Positions 1 through 5,444 are shown, counted from the first letter of the stretch. The stretch is 7,236 nucleotides of DNA from an uncultured Eubacteriales bacterium (GCA_900551265.1 URVL01000119.1:1-7236); one strand, 5' to 3'. Translations and numbers: made by a program. Notes: a model not told the origin generated them from the sequence alone.

Positions 1-558
1 ATGATCATGGGACGTTCCGGATGTGGAAAGTCTACATTGCTGAATATTTTAGGATGCATCGATACCTTTGACGAAGGTGAATACTTTTTTTTCGGCACAG
101 ATATTCGTTCTCTAACCCCCAATAAACTGGCAAAGCTCCGTAGAGATACAATTGGGTACATCTATCAGTCCTACAATTTAATTGATGAACTCAACTGCCT
201 GAATAACGTAGAACTTGTACAGGGGTATGCAGGCATTTCCTCAAAGGAACGCCGAAAAAACGCACAGGAGCTGCTAAAGAGAGTCGGATTAATGGAAAAG
301 GCAAAGGCGTATCCGCAGCAACTATCTGGCGGACAGCAACAGAGAGTCGCGATCGCACGCGCCATATCGAACCGTCCGGCATTACTGTTAGCAGATGAGC
401 CGACTGGAAATCTGGATTCCGGTACGGGAATCCAGGTGATGGAGCTGTTAAGGCGGCTAAATCACGAAGGCATTACAATCGTTATGGTTACACATGATAA
501 AGAGTTAACGTCTTATGCTACTCGCGTTATCCATATGAGTGACGGCAGATTGATATAA
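1..558 (+). CDS. ABC transporter ATP-binding protein, LolD/MacB-like (5' end outside window)
   Basis: Nucleotide-binding subunit that would hydrolyse ATP on the cytoplasmic face to drive a membrane permease. Counting from the first visible residue, all core motifs are present in order: Walker A GRSGCGKST (4-12), Q-loop Gln56 in YIYQ, signature LSGGQQQ (108-114), Walker B ending in ADEPTG (Asp132, Glu133), D-loop NLDS (137-140) and H-loop His165. The PQQLSGGQQQRVAIARA stretch is typical of the LolD/MacB/FtsE-like ATPases that serve lipoprotein, peptide or antibiotic exporters. The protein begins almost at Walker A, so roughly 30 to 40 N-terminal residues (the first beta strands and A-loop) lie upstream of the window; the ATG at base 1 is probably internal. 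It stops shortly after the usual DGRLI end. No permease gene follows on this side, so the partner is probably upstream or elsewhere. Family is certain; the exported substrate cannot be told. Confidence 0.93.
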   Translation: MIMGRSGCGKSTLLNILGCIDTFDEGEYFFFGTDIRSLTPNKLAKLRRDTIGYIYQSYNLIDELNCLNNVELVQGYAGISSKERRKNAQELLKRVGLMEKAKAYPQQLSGGQQQRVAIARAISNRPALLLADEPTGNLDSGTGIQVMELLRRLNHEGITIVMVTHDKELTSYATRVIHMSDGRLI

Positions 559-633
559 TGGTTCCGGCAATACTGCAAATTTAGGGAGTTGCGCATAACG
601 GATTTCCAGAGGCCCTTGGGTCAACATTCACAA

Positions 634-671
634 GTGATGTCCCGCCGGGTCATGCGGGAAGAGTTCATCAC
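634..671. repeat. Bulged inverted repeat (possible RNA hairpin)
   Basis: GTGATG (634-639) pairs with CATCAC (666-671). Directly inside, TCCCGC (640-645) pairs with GCGGGA (654-659). This gives 12 base pairs with an 8-base loop and a 6-base one-sided bulge (660-665). There is no T-tract, so it is not a terminator. Function unknown. Confidence 0.4.
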
Positions 672-785
672 GTCGGATTTTGCGTTGCCTTGCAAGGTAA
701 ACAGCTGCGCATCCGTGGGTCATTAGGTTATGATGGAAAATGAGATGCAGCGTATCTTTGCCGCCGCAGAAAACAGCGGGACAGC

Positions 786-814
786 AAAAACAGCGCCGTT
801 TTATACGGCGCTGT
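786..814. terminator. Intrinsic terminator-like hairpin
   Basis: ACAGCGCCG (790-798) pairs perfectly with CGGCGCTGT (806-814) around a 7-base loop. Read on the minus strand the stem is followed by TTTTT (790-786); read on the plus strand the tail TTACATATTG is only weakly T-rich. It could end the ABC transporter transcript about 230 bases past the stop codon, or act as a second terminator for read-through from the tRNA operon. Confidence 0.6.
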
Positions 815-871
815 TTACATATTGTCGAAGAAGTTATTTGTGGAATATATTAATTTTAGCTGTTTACTATT

Positions 872-919
872 AAAAAGTTCTCGAATATGTACGACACGTA
901 CTTATTCGAGAACTTTTTT
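872..919. terminator. Long bidirectional terminator at the end of the tRNA operon
   Basis: A 16-base arm (872-887) pairs with 903-918. After a single mismatch, GTACG (889-893) pairs with CGTAC (897-901) around an ACA loop. The outer arm begins with A5 and ends with T5-6, so the hairpin has a U-tract on either strand. On the minus strand it lies immediately after the CCA end of tRNA-Val, which makes it the terminator of the Met-Glu-Val tRNA operon. On the plus strand it would block read-through into the antisense of the tRNAs. Confidence 0.85.
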
Positions 920-995
920 GGTGGAGACTACTGAACTCGAATCAGTGACCTCCTGCGTGTGAAGCAGGCGCTCTAACCAACTGAGCTAAGCCTCC
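919..995 (-). tRNA. tRNA-Val (anticodon CAC)
   Basis: The 77-base gene, read from 995 down to 919, folds as a full cloverleaf. The acceptor stem GGAGGCT/AGTCTCC has one G-T pair, the D arm is AGCTCAGTTGGTTAGAGC, and the anticodon stem CCTGC/GCAGG encloses loop TTCACAC. The anticodon at 961-959 is CAC, reading valine GUG codons. The T arm contains TTCGAGT, the discriminator base is A and the 3' CCA is encoded. It is the last gene of the three-tRNA operon, nine bases after tRNA-Glu and directly followed by the terminator. Confidence 0.95.
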
Positions 996-1004
996 TTATA
1001 AAAA

Positions 1005-1079
1005 TGGTGACCCGGACGAGAATCGAACTCGTGTTACCGCCGTGAAAGGGCGGTGTCTTAACCGCTTGACCACCGGGCC
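1005..1079 (-). tRNA. tRNA-Glu (anticodon TTC)
   Basis: This 75-base gene reads from 1079 to 1005. The acceptor stem is GGCCCGG/CCGGGTC, the D arm is TGGTCAAGCGGTTAAGAC, and the anticodon stem CCGCC/GGCGG holds loop CTTTCAC with anticodon TTC, which decodes glutamate GAA and GAG. The T-loop is TTCGATT, the discriminator is A and the CCA is encoded. The D arm and anticodon arm match the pattern I recall for Bacillus tRNA-Glu. It is the middle gene of the operon. Confidence 0.96.
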
Positions 1080-1090
1080 ACATTTTATAG

Positions 1091-1124
1091 ACCGGAAGCA
1101 GAGGAAGAAACCTCTGCCTTCGGT
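1091..1124 (-). repeat. Hairpin in the tRNA-Met to tRNA-Glu spacer
   Basis: Arms 1091-1104 and 1111-1124 form a 14-position stem with one G-T pair and one A-C mismatch around a 6-base loop. No T-tract follows on the minus strand, so it should not terminate. It may present the precursor to processing nucleases between tRNA-Met and tRNA-Glu. Confidence 0.5.
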
Positions 1125-1127
1125 GCT

Positions 1128-1204
1128 TGGTAGCGGCAGTCGGATTTGAACCAACGACCTGCCGGGTATGAACCGGATGCTCTAGCCAACTGAGCTATAC
1201 CGCC
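1128..1204 (-). tRNA. tRNA-Met (anticodon CAT), elongator type
   Basis: This 77-base gene reads from 1204 to 1128. The acceptor stem is GGCGGTA/TGCCGCT with a G-T first pair, the D arm is AGCTCAGTTGGCTAGAGC, and the anticodon stem TCCGG/CCGGC encloses TTCATAC with anticodon CAT. The discriminator is A and CCA is encoded. The overall shape closely resembles Bacillus elongator tRNA-Met. It lacks the C1-A72 mismatch and triple G-C pairs typical of the initiator. A tRNA-Ile2 with lysidine-modified CAT is possible but less likely. It is the first gene after the operon promoter. Confidence 0.9.
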
Positions 1205-1224
1205 ACAAAACATTTTTAACTGAG

Positions 1225-1260
1225 AACAGCTTATATAGTATAAGCTGTTTTTTTCTTTTT
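1225..1260 (+). terminator. Terminator-like perfect palindrome overlapping the tRNA promoter -10
   Basis: AACAGCTTATA (1225-1235) pairs perfectly with TATAAGCTGTT (1239-1249) around a 3-base loop. On the plus strand it runs into a long T-tract (1248-1254, then 1256-1260). This has the form of a plus-strand intrinsic terminator. The same bases contain the minus-strand -10 box and the spacer of the tRNA promoter, so the element may serve both roles. No plus-strand gene lies close upstream. Confidence 0.55.
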
Positions 1261-1265
1261 GTCAA
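1237..1265 (-). promoter_or_regulatory. Near-consensus sigma-A promoter of the tRNA operon
   Basis: On the minus strand TTGACA (1265-1260) is followed after exactly 17 bases by TATACT (1242-1237), predicting a start near 1230, about 25 bases before tRNA-Met. The -35 is perfect and the -10 has one difference from TATAAT, as expected for a strongly expressed stable-RNA operon. Confidence 0.9.
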
Positions 1266-1333
1266 GATCTTTTTTTGCATTTGCCCCCAGGATTCTGCAC
1301 AAAATTATAACGCCCCATTACATAGATTTTGCC

Positions 1334-1362
1334 TTGCGCAGATTCTGCAAATATAGTATAAT
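1334..1362 (+). promoter_or_regulatory. Putative promoter of the DUF1538/PII-like operon
   Basis: TTGCGC (1334-1339) is followed after 17 bases by a perfect TATAAT (1357-1362). Transcription would begin near 1369 and give a leader of about 70 bases. No known riboswitch or attenuator is recognisable in that leader. Confidence 0.7.
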
Positions 1363-1421
1363 ATTTTTATAAAGAAATCATAAAGAACGGGGGTGACATT
1401 ACATTTTTCGGCATTTTTAAG

Positions 1422-1441
1422 AAAGGTGGGAGAAATATTTG
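1422..1441 (+). promoter_or_regulatory. Ribosome binding site that selects a TTG start
   Basis: AAAGGTGG (1422-1429) matches the anti-Shine-Dalgarno with one change and sits nine bases before TTG at 1439-1441. No ATG or GTG stands in a comparable position, so TTG is the likely start codon. Confidence 0.7.
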
Positions 1442-2998
1442 TTAAAAAGTCTGCGGCATAAACTTGCCGAATCCGTGTCCTCCGTATTACCAATCACACT
1501 GATTGTGTTGATACTGAGTTTTACCATCATACCGCTTCCGGTCGATATCATGCTGACGTTTATTATCGGCGCCGTCATGCTGGTTGCCGGTATGAGCCTC
1601 TTTTCAGCGGGAGTTGAAATGGCGATGAACCCGATGGGGGAAGCAATTGGCTCCGATATGACGAAAACGCGCCGCGTATGGCTTGTTCTGCTCATCTGCT
1701 TTCTGATCGGCGTGATTATTACGATTGCAGAGCCGGATCTGCAGGTACTTGCCGAACAGGTTTCTTCGATTCCGAATATGGTGCTTATCATTACGATCGC
1801 CATAGGAGTCGGCATCTTCCTTGTCATCGCAGTATTACGTATTCTATTCCATATTCCCTTGAGATACATGCTTCTGGGGTTTTATCTGCTGGTTTTTCTT
1901 GTGTCTGCCTTTGCGCCAAGTAATTTCGTCCCATTGTCGTTTGACTCCGGCGGCGTCACAACCGGACCTATTACGGTGCCCTTCATCCTGGCGCTCGGCG
2001 TCGGTATTGCGACAATACGCGGTGACCGCGGCAGCCAAGATGACTCTTTTGGCCTGGTCGCGTTATGCAGCATTGGCCCAATCCTGACGGTATTGTTGTT
2101 AGGAATATTCTATAAACCGTCCGGCGCAGATTATTCCTCGACTTATCTCATCAGCGCTCTGGATACAAAAGAAATCGCAGTATTTTTCCTGCAGGAGCTC
2201 CCGGACTATATCGTTGAGGTAGCCACTTCTCTCCTGCCCATTGTCGTAGTGTTTATCGTATATAACCTGATTTCGCGGCGCTTCCGTAGCCGGCGTTTGG
2301 TTCGTGTTTCGGCGGGCTTTATCTACGGATATGTTGGCCTGGTGCTCTTTTTGACAGGAGCAAACGTGGGTTTCGTGCCAGCGGGGTCTTATATTGGCGC
2401 CGCTTTGGGAAGTTCGTCGTACCGCTTCCTTCTGATTCCGCTTGCCATGCTGATCGGCTACTTTGTCGTCATTGCCGAACCGTCCGTGCAGGTGTTGAAC
2501 AAGCAGGTGGAAGAAATTACAAACGGTGCTGTCTCACAGCGTGCCATGAACTTGAGTTTGTCTATTGGTGTAGCAATTTCTGCAGGACTCGGCATGATCC
2601 GTGTCGTGACCGGCATTAATATTTACTGGATTCTGATACCCGGATATACCATTGCGATCGCGTTAAGTTTCTTTGTTCCTAAATTGTTCACCGGTATTGC
2701 GTTTGACTCCGGCGGTGTTGCCAGCGGCCCGATGACGACGACTTTTTTGCTACCGTTTACCATGGGCGCCTGCGAGGCACTTGGCGGCAATATTCTGACA
2801 GATGCATTCGGCTTCGTCGCTATGGTTGCCATGACGCCCCTTCTCACCATTCAGATTTTGGGATTGTTTTCACGGCTCAAAGCCGATCGCCTTACAGCAG
2901 TACGTATGGCGGCGGAAAGTTTGCCTGACGACATTATAGATTACGAAGCGCTTCCGCTACAAACAGAACTTCCTGAGGAGGTGGCTACTCGTGGCTGA
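1439..2998 (+). CDS. DUF1538 family polytopic membrane protein, two-repeat putative transporter
   Basis: A very hydrophobic 519-residue protein with perhaps a dozen or more membrane segments and a charged C-terminal tail (about 480-519). It is built of two homologous halves about 250 residues apart: IAEPDLQVLAEQV (96-108) matches IAEPSVQVLNKQV (345-357), and FDSGGVTTGP (168-177) matches FDSGGVASGP (422-431). I recognise these glycine-rich motifs as DUF1538, a family with no proven function that I know of. Paired conserved FDSGG loops inside membrane repeats are the kind of motif that lines substrate or ion sites in secondary transporters, so transport is inferred, not shown. The start is TTG with a good ribosome binding site. 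The stop overlaps the GTG of the next gene by 8 bases, indicating translational coupling with a PII-like protein that probably regulates it. Confidence 0.88.
   Translation: MLKSLRHKLAESVSSVLPITLIVLILSFTIIPLPVDIMLTFIIGAVMLVAGMSLFSAGVEMAMNPMGEAIGSDMTKTRRVWLVLLICFLIGVIITIAEPDLQVLAEQVSSIPNMVLIITIAIGVGIFLVIAVLRILFHIPLRYMLLGFYLLVFLVSAFAPSNFVPLSFDSGGVTTGPITVPFILALGVGIATIRGDRGSQDDSFGLVALCSIGPILTVLLLGIFYKPSGADYSSTYLISALDTKEIAVFFLQELPDYIVEVATSLLPIVVVFIVYNLISRRFRSRRLVRVSAGFIYGYVGLVLFLTGANVGFVPAGSYIGAALGSSSYRFLLIPLAMLIGYFVVIAEPSVQVLNKQVEEITNGAVSQRAMNLSLSIGVAISAGLGMIRVVTGINIYWILIPGYTIAIALSFFVPKLFTGIAFDSGGVASGPMTTTFLLPFTMGACEALGGNILTDAFGFVAMVAMTPLLTIQILGLFSRLKADRLTAVRMAAESLPDDIIDYEALPLQTELPEEVATRG
2975..2993 (+). 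promoter_or_regulatory. Strong ribosome binding site and GTG start inside the preceding gene
   Basis: GAGGAGG (2975-2981) lies nine bases before GTG at 2991-2993, within the last codons of the DUF1538 gene. It fixes the start of the PII-like gene and explains the 8-base overlap. Confidence 0.8.
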
Positions 2999-3650
2999 AC
3001 ACGCAAGTTCTCCCGTTAAAATGCTTGTGTCAATTGTAGACCGTGGCCGCGGTGCAAGCCTTACCGCATACTATAATAAAAAATACCCACACACCAGCTT
3101 TCTCGCTATGGGAGTCGGTACGGCGAGCACAGCCATTATGGATATGCTGGGACTTGACAGCGCTGATAAAGACGTAATCTTTTCTTTTGTCAACGCCGAC
3201 TATCTTTCTGACATGCTGAATGAAATCAGCGGACGCAAATTCATGAAATTTTCAGGGCGTGGTATTGCCTTTACGATACGGCTTACGGGCATCAGCAGCC
3301 TTCTGCACGCTGCCGGAAAGGAGAATACAAACAAAATGACAATTGACAACGACTACAGTCTGATTTTAGCCGTTGCGGAGCCCGGGTATACGGAGCAAAT
3401 CATGGAGGTGGCTCGTGACGCAGGGGCAACAGGCGGTACGGTTATGCACGCACGTGGCGTTGGCCATGGCGCAGCGGAACATTTTCTTTCCCTGACCATA
3501 CAGCCGGAAAAAGAAATTATTTCCATTCTCACGCAGTCCGACAAACGCATGTCCATTATGCGCGCCATCAATGAAAAGTTTGGGCTGCGAAGCGAGGCAA
3601 AAGCCATGATTCTCTCTCTTCCAGTTGAAGATTTGGTTCAAGTTCACTGA
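2991..3650 (+). CDS. Tandem PII-like signalling protein coupled to the DUF1538 gene
   Basis: A 219-residue soluble protein without signal peptide or membrane segments. Its C-terminal half (about 122-218) reads like a PII/GlnB domain: a first strand YSLILAV, a helix then AGATGGTVMHARG (compare AGVTGMTVTEVRG of GlnB), a second helix, and a final LPVEDLVQV that matches the GlnB ending LPVEDVVRI. The N-terminal half (about 10-104) follows a similar strand-helix plan, from KMLVSIVDRG to GIAFTIRLTGI, but is more divergent; I infer a second PII-like domain. The canonical T-loop is shortened (about 155-165), and the GxGKIF B-loop is replaced by LRSEAKAMI (199-207), so the ligand may differ from ATP/ADP/2-oxoglutarate. 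By analogy with GlnK-AmtB and SbtB-SbtA it probably binds the upstream membrane protein and gates or senses its activity. The fold assignment is good; the ligand is unknown. Confidence 0.85.
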   Translation: MAEHASSPVKMLVSIVDRGRGASLTAYYNKKYPHTSFLAMGVGTASTAIMDMLGLDSADKDVIFSFVNADYLSDMLNEISGRKFMKFSGRGIAFTIRLTGISSLLHAAGKENTNKMTIDNDYSLILAVAEPGYTEQIMEVARDAGATGGTVMHARGVGHGAAEHFLSLTIQPEKEIISILTQSDKRMSIMRAINEKFGLRSEAKAMILSLPVEDLVQVH

Positions 3651-3667
3651 TATCATTTTCTAATTAT

Positions 3668-3711
3668 AAAAGCGCATCGTTCCCGTTTTTACGGGTAAAC
3701 GATGCGCTTTT
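3668..3711. terminator. Bidirectional terminator between convergent genes
   Basis: AAAAGCGCATCGTT (3668-3681) pairs perfectly with AACGATGCGCTTTT (3698-3711). Inside, CCCGT pairs with ACGGG around TTTT, with a two-base bulge. The A4 and T4 flanks make it usable on both strands, ending the DUF1538/PII-like operon and the convergent xylanase gene. Confidence 0.88.
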
Positions 3712-3733
3712 AGGCCATATGAAGAGCAAACAC

Positions 3734-4963
3734 TTAAATGATGAACGTATAAACGCCGTCAAGCTGGCCTTTGCGGAGCGCCAGATCGGCTTCGTTTCCA
3801 CAGCAACTTAGATGGTAATCTCCGCGATACCCTTCCACTATGACCTCGCCGTTGGCGTCAGTTACCGCCTCGCCGCGTGTCCACCACTCTCCTTTGACGA
3901 GTTCCATAATCGCATCATAAACAGGCTTAATCGAATTATCCTCACGGATAAAGCCCGCCGGTGCGCCAAGCCATCCTCCATCGACAAAATTCCAGGACAC
4001 CGCATTCTCAACCTGCGGATGTGCAAAAAGGATCTCATACATTTCGACGGTTTCACGTGCCTGACGATCCTCAAATTCCGGCGTCGACGGCCACTTGTCA
4101 ATCTGATAATCGTTCAAATCCTCAATCTCCGGCGGCATAATATGGCCAGATGTCAGCGTGTTCTCCGTGAAATGGAGCGGAAGGCCAAAATGGTCAAAAC
4201 GAGCCAGAACTTCATAGAGTTTCTCGGCGCCCCAATACCCCTGATGCTGGTGGGACTGGATTCCAATCACATCAATCGGCACGCCGGAATTCAGGCAGCC
4301 GTCGATCAGGATTTCATAGTTTGTCGAAGTATTAAAATCATTGATGAGCAATGTGGCGTTTGGGTTTGTTTCATGTGCCGCAGCAAAAACACGCTTGACA
4401 AGCTCAACTCGGCCAAGCTGCTTGCAAATGCGGGTCACGGCATTATCATATTTATCGAAGATCGGCATAATCACGACCTCGTTGATAACGTCCCACATAT
4501 CTATTACGCCCTCGAAATAGCCCACGTCGCGGCGGATACGAGCGAGCTGGCGTTGCAAAATCTCATCATTGGAGTACTGCATAAGCCAGTCGGCACAAAC
4601 TGTATGCCAGCACAGTGGATGCCCCTTTAACGTAATGCCACGAGCTTTCAGCCACTTCGCGGCCTGCAGGGTTTCCCAAGTCATTGGCTTTCCCTCTTCC
4701 GGCTCGAAACGGCCCCAGTAAAACGGGAATGTCGTATTATTAAAGAGCTTTGACCAGATCTCAATCCGCTCTTCAATTTTCGCTTTCTCGGCGCCTTCCA
4801 ACTGACCGTTTACATACGGAATGGTTTCTCGAATAGCAGAGCCCCACAGGAACTCATGATTTGTCATCTCAAATGTTACAGGTTTCCCAACCACAGGGGA
4901 ACCATCTTTCCGCAGCACGCGTACGGTTTTTTTGCCCAGGCGATGGGAATAGTCTCTTTTCAT
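3734..4963 (-). CDS. GH10 family endo-1,4-beta-xylanase-like enzyme, cytoplasmic
   Basis: A 409-residue retaining glycoside hydrolase of family 10, expected to cleave beta-1,4-xylan chains or xylo-oligosaccharides. The order of motifs fits the GH10 barrel: FYWGRFEPEEG (81-91), LKGHPLCWH (112-120), WDVINE with acid/base Glu162, GIQSHQHQGYW (234-244), FTENT with presumed nucleophile Glu267, and SWNFVDGG (323-330). A short N-terminal sandwich-like piece (KKTVRVL to FEMTNHEFLWGSA, about 11-43) precedes the barrel, and a small beta-rich tail (about 361-409) follows it. There is no signal peptide, so it probably acts in the cytoplasm on imported oligosaccharides. The nucleophile motif is TEN rather than the usual TELD-type, so a shifted specificity is possible. 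The ATG is supported by GGAGAGG (4977-4971) seven bases upstream. It is transcribed alone and convergent to the PII-like operon. Confidence 0.9.
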   Translation of the reverse strand: MKRDYSHRLGKKTVRVLRKDGSPVVGKPVTFEMTNHEFLWGSAIRETIPYVNGQLEGAEKAKIEERIEIWSKLFNNTTFPFYWGRFEPEEGKPMTWETLQAAKWLKARGITLKGHPLCWHTVCADWLMQYSNDEILQRQLARIRRDVGYFEGVIDMWDVINEVVIMPIFDKYDNAVTRICKQLGRVELVKRVFAAAHETNPNATLLINDFNTSTNYEILIDGCLNSGVPIDVIGIQSHQHQGYWGAEKLYEVLARFDHFGLPLHFTENTLTSGHIMPPEIEDLNDYQIDKWPSTPEFEDRQARETVEMYEILFAHPQVENAVSWNFVDGGWLGAPAGFIREDNSIKPVYDAIMELVKGEWWTRGEAVTDANGEVIVEGYRGDYHLSCCGNEADLALRKGQLDGVYTFII

Positions 4964-5020
4964 GTCGCTACCTCTCCAGTCATTTGTATAACATTGTATA
5001 GAGCAGTTAAGCTAAGAATA

Positions 5021-5049
5021 ACCTTATCATATTTATAAAGCGCTGTCAA
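5021..5049 (-). promoter_or_regulatory. Putative promoter of the xylanase gene
   Basis: Minus strand: a perfect TTGACA (5049-5044), 17 bases, then TAAGGT (5026-5021) preceded by TGA, an extended -10. The -10 itself matches the consensus at only three of six positions. The leader would be about 50 bases long. Confidence 0.5.
5034..5049. promoter_or_regulatory. Possible CcpA operator (cre-like box)
   Basis: The 14 bases ATAAAGCGCTGTCA (5035-5048) match seven of the nine fixed positions of the cre consensus TGNAANCGNTNNCA, including the AA, CG, T and CA core. The box overlaps the -35 of the xylanase promoter, where carbon catabolite repression would act by blocking polymerase. This is a plausible but unproven site. 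Confidence 0.4.
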
Positions 5050-5137
5050 CTTGAAAAGCAGGCATCCCCCACAATTCATGTATGGAAAGCAATCTCCAGG
5101 GGAAAACTGATTTCAGCCAGACGATGCGAGGTGTACT

Positions 5138-5290
5138 ATGTCCTATGTCAGCCCAAAAATTCAGGAAAAGCTTGAATCACTGGAACCGGAATTGAGAGAA
5201 GAAATTCTTTCCCGCAATGTACGTTTAGAAACATTGGGCGATCTGATCGCCGTTCTGGAAAAAATCGTTGCAGAGGGAGAAAGTCGTTAA
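5138..5290 (+). CDS. Small acidic helical protein, 50 residues, function unknown
   Basis: A short gene (ATG to TAA) beginning MSYVSPKIQEKLES and ending LIAVLEKIVAEGESR. It is preceded by GAGGTG (5128-5133), a good ribosome binding site although slightly close to the ATG. The composition is rich in Glu, Leu, Arg and Lys. Two amphipathic helices are likely, roughly residues 6-26 and 29-47, with no cysteine pairs, signal peptide or membrane segment. The regular heptad-like spacing of Leu, Ile and Val suggests a helical hairpin or small oligomer. Coding is supported by the ribosome binding site and by a following hairpin that begins at the last codons. I vaguely recall similar short proteins in Clostridia but cannot name a family. 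It is divergent from the xylanase gene, and I see no convincing promoter of its own in 5050-5127. Confidence 0.7.
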   Translation: MSYVSPKIQEKLESLEPELREEILSRNVRLETLGDLIAVLEKIVAEGESR

Positions 5291-5344
5291 CAAAGCGCCG
5301 GGGTATGACGTTTCACTGATGTCATACTCCGGCGCTTTGTTAAC
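5286..5344. terminator. 24-bp stem hairpin overlapping the stop codon of the small gene
   Basis: Bases 5286-5309 pair with 5321-5344 over 24 positions with a single G-T pair and an 11-base loop. The TAA stop (5288-5290) lies inside the left arm. The internal part AAAGCGCCGG/CCGGCGCTTT resembles a terminator, but past the right arm the plus strand reads GCATCT with no T-tract. It may terminate, protect the 3' end of the mRNA, or do something else. Confidence 0.7.
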
Positions 5345-5386
5345 GCATCTACGAATAACTCCTTTCAGAAAAACTAGACTTAGCAA

Positions 5387-5415
5387 TTGTACCAGGGCGA
5401 AAAACATGTTATACT
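5387..5415 (+). promoter_or_regulatory. Putative promoter of the MATE gene
   Basis: TTGTAC (5387-5392), 17 bases, then TATACT (5410-5415). The predicted start near 5422 is downstream of the possible GTG at 5419 and so supports the ATG at 5458 as the real start codon. Confidence 0.65.
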
Positions 5416-5444
5416 TTTGTGTATGCGCTTTGTAATGCCTACAG

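Larger units (their letters stand above)
559..871. other. Region without a convincing gene after the ABC ATPase gene
   Basis: No reading frame here has coding character. An ATG overlaps the ATPase stop (TAATG, 556-560) but meets a TAG after eight codons. That frame then stays open from 585 to about 740, without a recognisable protein. A 47-codon frame from 731 to 874 lacks a ribosome binding site and runs through two hairpins, so I do not call it. The visible structure is a bulged hairpin at 634-671 and a terminator-like hairpin at 790-814. It could be a 3' untranslated region, a decayed gene remnant or an unidentified RNA. Confidence 0.5.

Noticed and set aside
822..851. Possible plus-strand promoter TTGTCG, 18 bases, TATATT, which would make a short RNA ending at the hairpin 872-918
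   Set aside because: Weak -35 match in AT-rich sequence and no other sign of an RNA gene; the hairpin is explained by the tRNA operon.
731..874. A 47-codon plus-strand frame after the ABC ATPase
   Set aside because: No ribosome binding site, it runs through a terminator hairpin and into the next one, and the product has no recognisable character.
1417..1869. A 150-codon minus-strand frame over the DUF1538 gene
   Set aside because: Antisense shadow: repetitive Ile, Thr and Ser composition arising from the reverse complement of a hydrophobic gene, and it covers the plus-strand ribosome binding site.
3812..4630. A 272-codon plus-strand frame opposite the xylanase gene
   Set aside because: It is wholly antisense to a gene with clear GH10 motifs, and its translation is an unstructured mirror of that gene's codon pattern.
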